From assembly GCA_021816565.1 (NCBI GenBank), contig JAKAXN010000213.1:1-7723 (forward strand): a stretch of 7,723 nt of DNA, given 5' to 3'. The position numbers and the translations under genes were made by a program. The notes beneath the pieces were generated by a model, which saw only the letters and a program-made list of their open reading frames with translations, did no database searches and was not told where the DNA came from. This document shows, one piece after another, positions 5,219 through 7,723 of the stretch. The stretch comes from Actinomycetes bacterium (lineage in GTDB: Bacteria > Actinomycetota > Acidimicrobiia > Acidimicrobiales > Palsa-688). How positions within the stretch are numbered: position 1 is the first letter of the stretch; each line of letters begins with the position of its first letter.

Positions 5219-5841
5219 ACCTGCCGCTCCGGTTCAACCACACCTTCAGGGTCGAGGTGACGATCGCCATCGTCGTGTTCAGCCTGATCCTGCTGATCCT
5301 GCTGTTCGCCGTGGTGCGCTCCTACACCAGGTGGGGCCGCCACGCCTCGCAGAAGCACGACTTCACCAAGACCGAGGCGTCCTACACCGCTCTCCTGGCG
5401 GTGGTGGCGGCCGGGCTGGTCACCTTCTCGCTGACCGAGAACACCTCCCCCCACCCGAAGCCGCAGCTCCAGGTCAACGTCACCGGCTACCAGTGGTGCT
5501 GGCGCTTCGCCTACCAGGGCACGCCGGTCTCGGTGACCGCCAACTGCGTAGACGGGAAGATCCCCACCCTCGTCGTGCCCACCGGTGAGGTGGTCCGCTT
5601 CAACGTCACCTCGGCCGACGTCATCCACTCGTTCTGGATCCCCGAGCTGCGCTACAAGACCTTCGCCTATCCCAACTGGGTCAACCACTTCGAAACGGTC
5701 ATCCACCACACCGGCAACTGGCTGGGGGAGTGCGCCGAGTTCTGCGGGCTCTACCACTACGCCATGCACTTCCGGGTGTCGGCCGTGACGCCCGGGCAGT
5801 TCACCAGCTGGCTCACAGGCGAGGAGAAGGCGGCCCGATGA
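5215..5841 (+). CDS. coxB: Cytochrome c oxidase subunit II (CuA)
   Basis: Subunit II accepts electrons from cytochrome c at CuA on the outer face and passes them to subunit I. The 208 residues show a first membrane helix at ~14-34, a basic cytosolic loop, a second helix at ~56-74, then the CuA cupredoxin domain. All CuA ligands are present: H138 (HSFWIPEL), C173, E175, C177 (CAEFCG), H181 and M184. E54, before helix 2, aligns with the Glu that opens the K-channel in subunit II of A-type oxidases. The usual aromatic run is QWCW (93-96), with Cys at the variable middle place, and a second extra Cys is at 111. No signal peptide precedes helix 1 and no cytochrome c domain is fused. GTG 5215 is the only usual in-frame start close to helix 1. 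The stop overlaps the coxA start (ATGA), so the two are coupled. Confidence 0.93.
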   Translation: MNLPLRFNHTFRVEVTIAIVVFSLILLILLFAVVRSYTRWGRHASQKHDFTKTEASYTALLAVVAAGLVTFSLTENTSPHPKPQLQVNVTGYQWCWRFAYQGTPVSVTANCVDGKIPTLVVPTGEVVRFNVTSADVIHSFWIPELRYKTFAYPNWVNHFETVIHHTGNWLGECAEFCGLYHYAMHFRVSAVTPGQFTSWLTGEEKAAR

Positions 5842-7517
5842 CCACCACCGAGATCGGTCCCGGCACCCCCGCCGCCGGACCGGGGACCAGCGACGCCCCG
5901 CCGCCGTCGCTGGAGGCCCGGGGGCTGGCCGCCACCTTCACCACCACCGACCACAAGCGGATCGGTCTGATCACCATCATCACCGCGCTGGTGCTGTTCC
6001 TGGCCAACGGGGCCCTGGCGCTGGTGATGCGGGCGCAGCTGGCCCAGCCCCTGCAGCAGATCGTCAGCCCCCACCTGTACTCGGAGCTGTTCACCCTGCA
6101 CGGCACCGGGATGATCTTCCTGGTCATCACCCCCTTCGCCATCGGGATGGGCGTGTACCTGGTGCCGCTGCAGGTGGGCGCCCCCGGCATAGCCGCCCCC
6201 CGCATCGCCCTGCTCGGCTACTGGCTGTACGCCATGGGGGCGGTGGCCCTGTACTCAGGGGTGTTCACCGGCGGGGGGGCGGCCGACGCCGGCTGGTACT
6301 CCTACACCCCGCTCTCCGACAGCATCTACAGCCCCGGGCAGGGCCAGAGCCTGTGGATCGTGGGCACGTTCCTCGCCGCCTCGGGGATGATCCTGCAGTC
6401 GTGGTCGGTGCTGTGGACCGCCACCCGGTTCCGGGCCCCGGGCATGACGCTCATGCGGATGTCGGTGTTCACCTGGTCGGAGGTGGTGACGGTCCTCATG
6501 ACCATCGCCTCGTTCCCCTCGGTGCTGGTGGCGGCGTCGATCATGGCCGCCGGGCGCATGGACCCGTCCATCTTCAACAGCAACTACCTCAACATCGCCT
6601 ACGACAACCTGTTCTGGTTCTACGGCCACCCGGTCGTCTACGTGATGTTCTTCCCGTTCGTGGGGGCGGTGGCCGAGTCCCTGGCCACATTCGCCGGCAA
6701 ACCGTACGTCGGTTACAAGTTCACCGTCGGGGCCCTCCTGAGCTTCGCCGCGCTGTCGATGGCGGTGTGGGGTCACCACCTGTTCGTGTCCGGGCAGTCG
6801 GCCAACGACTACTACAGCCTGACCACCATCATGCTGGCCGTGCCGGCCGGGGTGGAGTACTTCGGCTTCCTCGGCACCGTCGTCACCGGCCGGCTGGTCT
6901 ACACCACGTCGCTCCTGTTCGCCCTGGCGTTCATACCGCAGTTCGCCATCGGGGGCCTGAGCGGGATCATGCTCGGCACCCCGGTGGTGGACTACCACGT
7001 CAACGGGTCGTACTTCGTGGTGGCCCACTTCCACTACACCCTCTTCGCCGGCAGCGTGTTCGGCTTCTTCGCCGGGTTCTACCTGTGGTGGCCCAAGGTG
7101 ACCGGGACCATGCTGGGGGAGAAGCTGGGCAAGACCCACTTCTGGCTGATGGTGGTGGGCACCAACGTGACGTTCCTGCCCATGTTCTTCAGCGGGTACT
7201 ACGGCATGCCCCGGCGGGTGGCGACCTACCCGGCGTCGGAGCACATCACCGTCTACAACCTGATCTCGAGCATCGGCGCCGGGATCCTGGCCGTGGCCAT
7301 GGTGGTGTGGATCATCAACGTGGTGCGCTCGCTGCACCGCAGGGTGCCGGCCCCGGCCGACCCGTGGGGCGGCCACACCCTGGAGTGGGCCACCACCTCC
7401 CCCCCGCCCCGCTTCAACTTCACCGCCATCCCTCCCATCAGGTCGTACTACCCCCTCCACGAGCTGAGGGAGGAGCAGGAGAAAGAGGCGGTCGTCATCG
7501 GGAGCGAGCCGGGATGA
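5838..7517 (+). CDS. coxA: Divergent haem-copper oxidase subunit I
   Basis: Subunit I (559 aa, 12-helix length) reduces O2 at the haem-CuB site. A Pro/Ala-rich tail (1-32) precedes DHKRIG. Haem ligands are H88 (LHGTGM), H399 and H397 (VAHFHY); CuB ligands are H264 (GHPVVY) and H313/H314; Y268 is the His-cross-linked Tyr; PRR of GMPRR serves the haem propionates. Thus it is an oxygen reductase rather than a NO reductase. Proton-channel residues are unusual: GAPG117 replaces GAPD132, V106 replaces N121, A124 replaces N139, V266 replaces E286, A337 replaces T359 and E340 replaces K362 (R. sphaeroides numbers). The YS motif of A2-type enzymes reads YG. I recall similar HPVVYVMFFPF proteins in other actinobacteria, so this is probably a distinct subfamily rather than a decayed gene; helices are intact. 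The ATGA overlaps at both ends show operon coupling with coxB and the next gene. Confidence 0.93.
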   Translation: MTTTEIGPGTPAAGPGTSDAPPPSLEARGLAATFTTTDHKRIGLITIITALVLFLANGALALVMRAQLAQPLQQIVSPHLYSELFTLHGTGMIFLVITPFAIGMGVYLVPLQVGAPGIAAPRIALLGYWLYAMGAVALYSGVFTGGGAADAGWYSYTPLSDSIYSPGQGQSLWIVGTFLAASGMILQSWSVLWTATRFRAPGMTLMRMSVFTWSEVVTVLMTIASFPSVLVAASIMAAGRMDPSIFNSNYLNIAYDNLFWFYGHPVVYVMFFPFVGAVAESLATFAGKPYVGYKFTVGALLSFAALSMAVWGHHLFVSGQSANDYYSLTTIMLAVPAGVEYFGFLGTVVTGRLVYTTSLLFALAFIPQFAIGGLSGIMLGTPVVDYHVNGSYFVVAHFHYTLFAGSVFGFFAGFYLWWPKVTGTMLGEKLGKTHFWLMVVGTNVTFLPMFFSGYYGMPRRVATYPASEHITVYNLISSIGAGILAVAMVVWIINVVRSLHRRVPAPADPWGGHTLEWATTSPPPRFNFTAIPPIRSYYPLHELREEQEKEAVVIGSEPG

Positions 7518-7723
7518 GCCGCCTCCGCAGGTTGCTGGAGACCACCGGCGCCCAGGCCGTCGGCATCTGGATGCTGATCAACCTGGTCATCGTCTCGTGG
7601 CACTTCGCCTTCAACGCCTACTCCCGCCTGCAGGAGCTGATCCTGGGCTGGTCGATGGTCGGCCTGCTGCTGATCGTGACGCTGGCGGTGCTGCTGTTCC
7701 CGTCCCGGCCCCGCCGGAGATCG
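7514..7723 (+). CDS. Small two-helix membrane protein, third gene of the oxidase operon (3' end outside window)
   Basis: ATG 7514 overlaps the coxA TGA (ATGA), and the frame is open for the remaining 70 codons to the window end. The basic N-terminus (MSRLRRLLE) is followed by two hydrophobic segments at ~13-33 and ~43-63 joined by FNAYSRLQE, and then a basic run (PSRPRRRS). The positive ends on both sides suggest a cytosolic N- and C-terminus with a helical hairpin. It does not resemble subunit III, which would start with longer helices and have seven, but it could be a subunit IV-like or assembly protein of the oxidase. The name is not recognised; total length is unknown because no stop is seen. 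Confidence 0.75.
   Translation, partial: MSRLRRLLETTGAQAVGIWMLINLVIVSWHFAFNAYSRLQELILGWSMVGLLLIVTLAVLLFPSRPRRRS

Noticed and set aside
6255..7460. Long open frame on the strand opposite coxA (His/Gly-rich translation).
   Set aside because: It mirrors a clear coxA frame; the composition is what GC-rich third positions give in an antisense frame, and it has no recognisable domain.
5838..7517. Subunit I as a nitric oxide reductase.
   Set aside because: It keeps the cross-link Tyr of HPVVY and pairs with a CuA subunit II, which fits an oxygen reductase. Known NO reductases lack this Tyr and carry extra Glu near the non-haem metal.
1..7723. CRISPR array, transposon, tRNA or rRNA genes.
   Set aside because: No regularly spaced repeats, transposase motifs, terminal repeats or RNA gene cores were seen on either strand.

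Overview
The window is G+C-rich DNA (by eye; not counted) with GTG starts, ATGA and GTGA gene overlaps, a probable F420-linked oxidoreductase and SD-less genes preceded by -10-like boxes. Together these suggest a high-GC actinobacterium, perhaps an Acidimicrobiia-like or other deep lineage. That placement is inference, because no marker gene is present.

Left part (1-2737). A 5'-truncated-in-window amidase (minus strand, start at 1002, C-terminus beyond base 1) diverges across only 41 bp from an Rv1855c-type LLM-class oxidoreductase (1044-1916). A small acidic hydrophilic protein (1949-2167) and a single-domain cupin (2249-2737) follow on the plus strand. All four starts lack a convincing Shine-Dalgarno sequence but have a GGTA-containing -10-like box ending 6-7 nt before the start codon, which is the geometry of leaderless mRNAs.

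Middle part (2747-4871, minus strand). Reading down the minus strand: a GPR1/FUN34/YaaH-type (SatP-like) acetate transporter with a strong SD; two strong hairpins, one of them a perfect 34-bp palindrome; a LysR-type regulator; and, 9 nt after it, a 62-residue membrane protein. That last gene converges on the cupin gene, and one hairpin contains both stop codons.

Right part (4872-7723). A 343-bp divergent control region with several inverted repeats separates the transporter from a terminal oxidase operon: coxB (subunit II with a full CuA site), coxA (subunit I with all haem and CuB ligands and the cross-link Tyr), and a small two-helix membrane protein cut by the window end. The genes are coupled by ATGA overlaps.

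The most noteworthy observation is that CoxA keeps the whole catalytic centre but lacks the standard D-channel residues (positions equivalent to R. sphaeroides D132, N121, N139 and E286) and carries Glu where the K-channel Lys362 should be. The K-channel entry Glu in subunit II appears to be kept. This looks like a divergent, non-canonical haem-copper oxidase subfamily. Other points are two mini-ORFs whose TGA overlaps a downstream GTG start (before coxB and lysR) and the compact leaderless promoter cluster. I see no CRISPR array, transposon, tRNA or rRNA, and no obvious defence or biosynthetic system.
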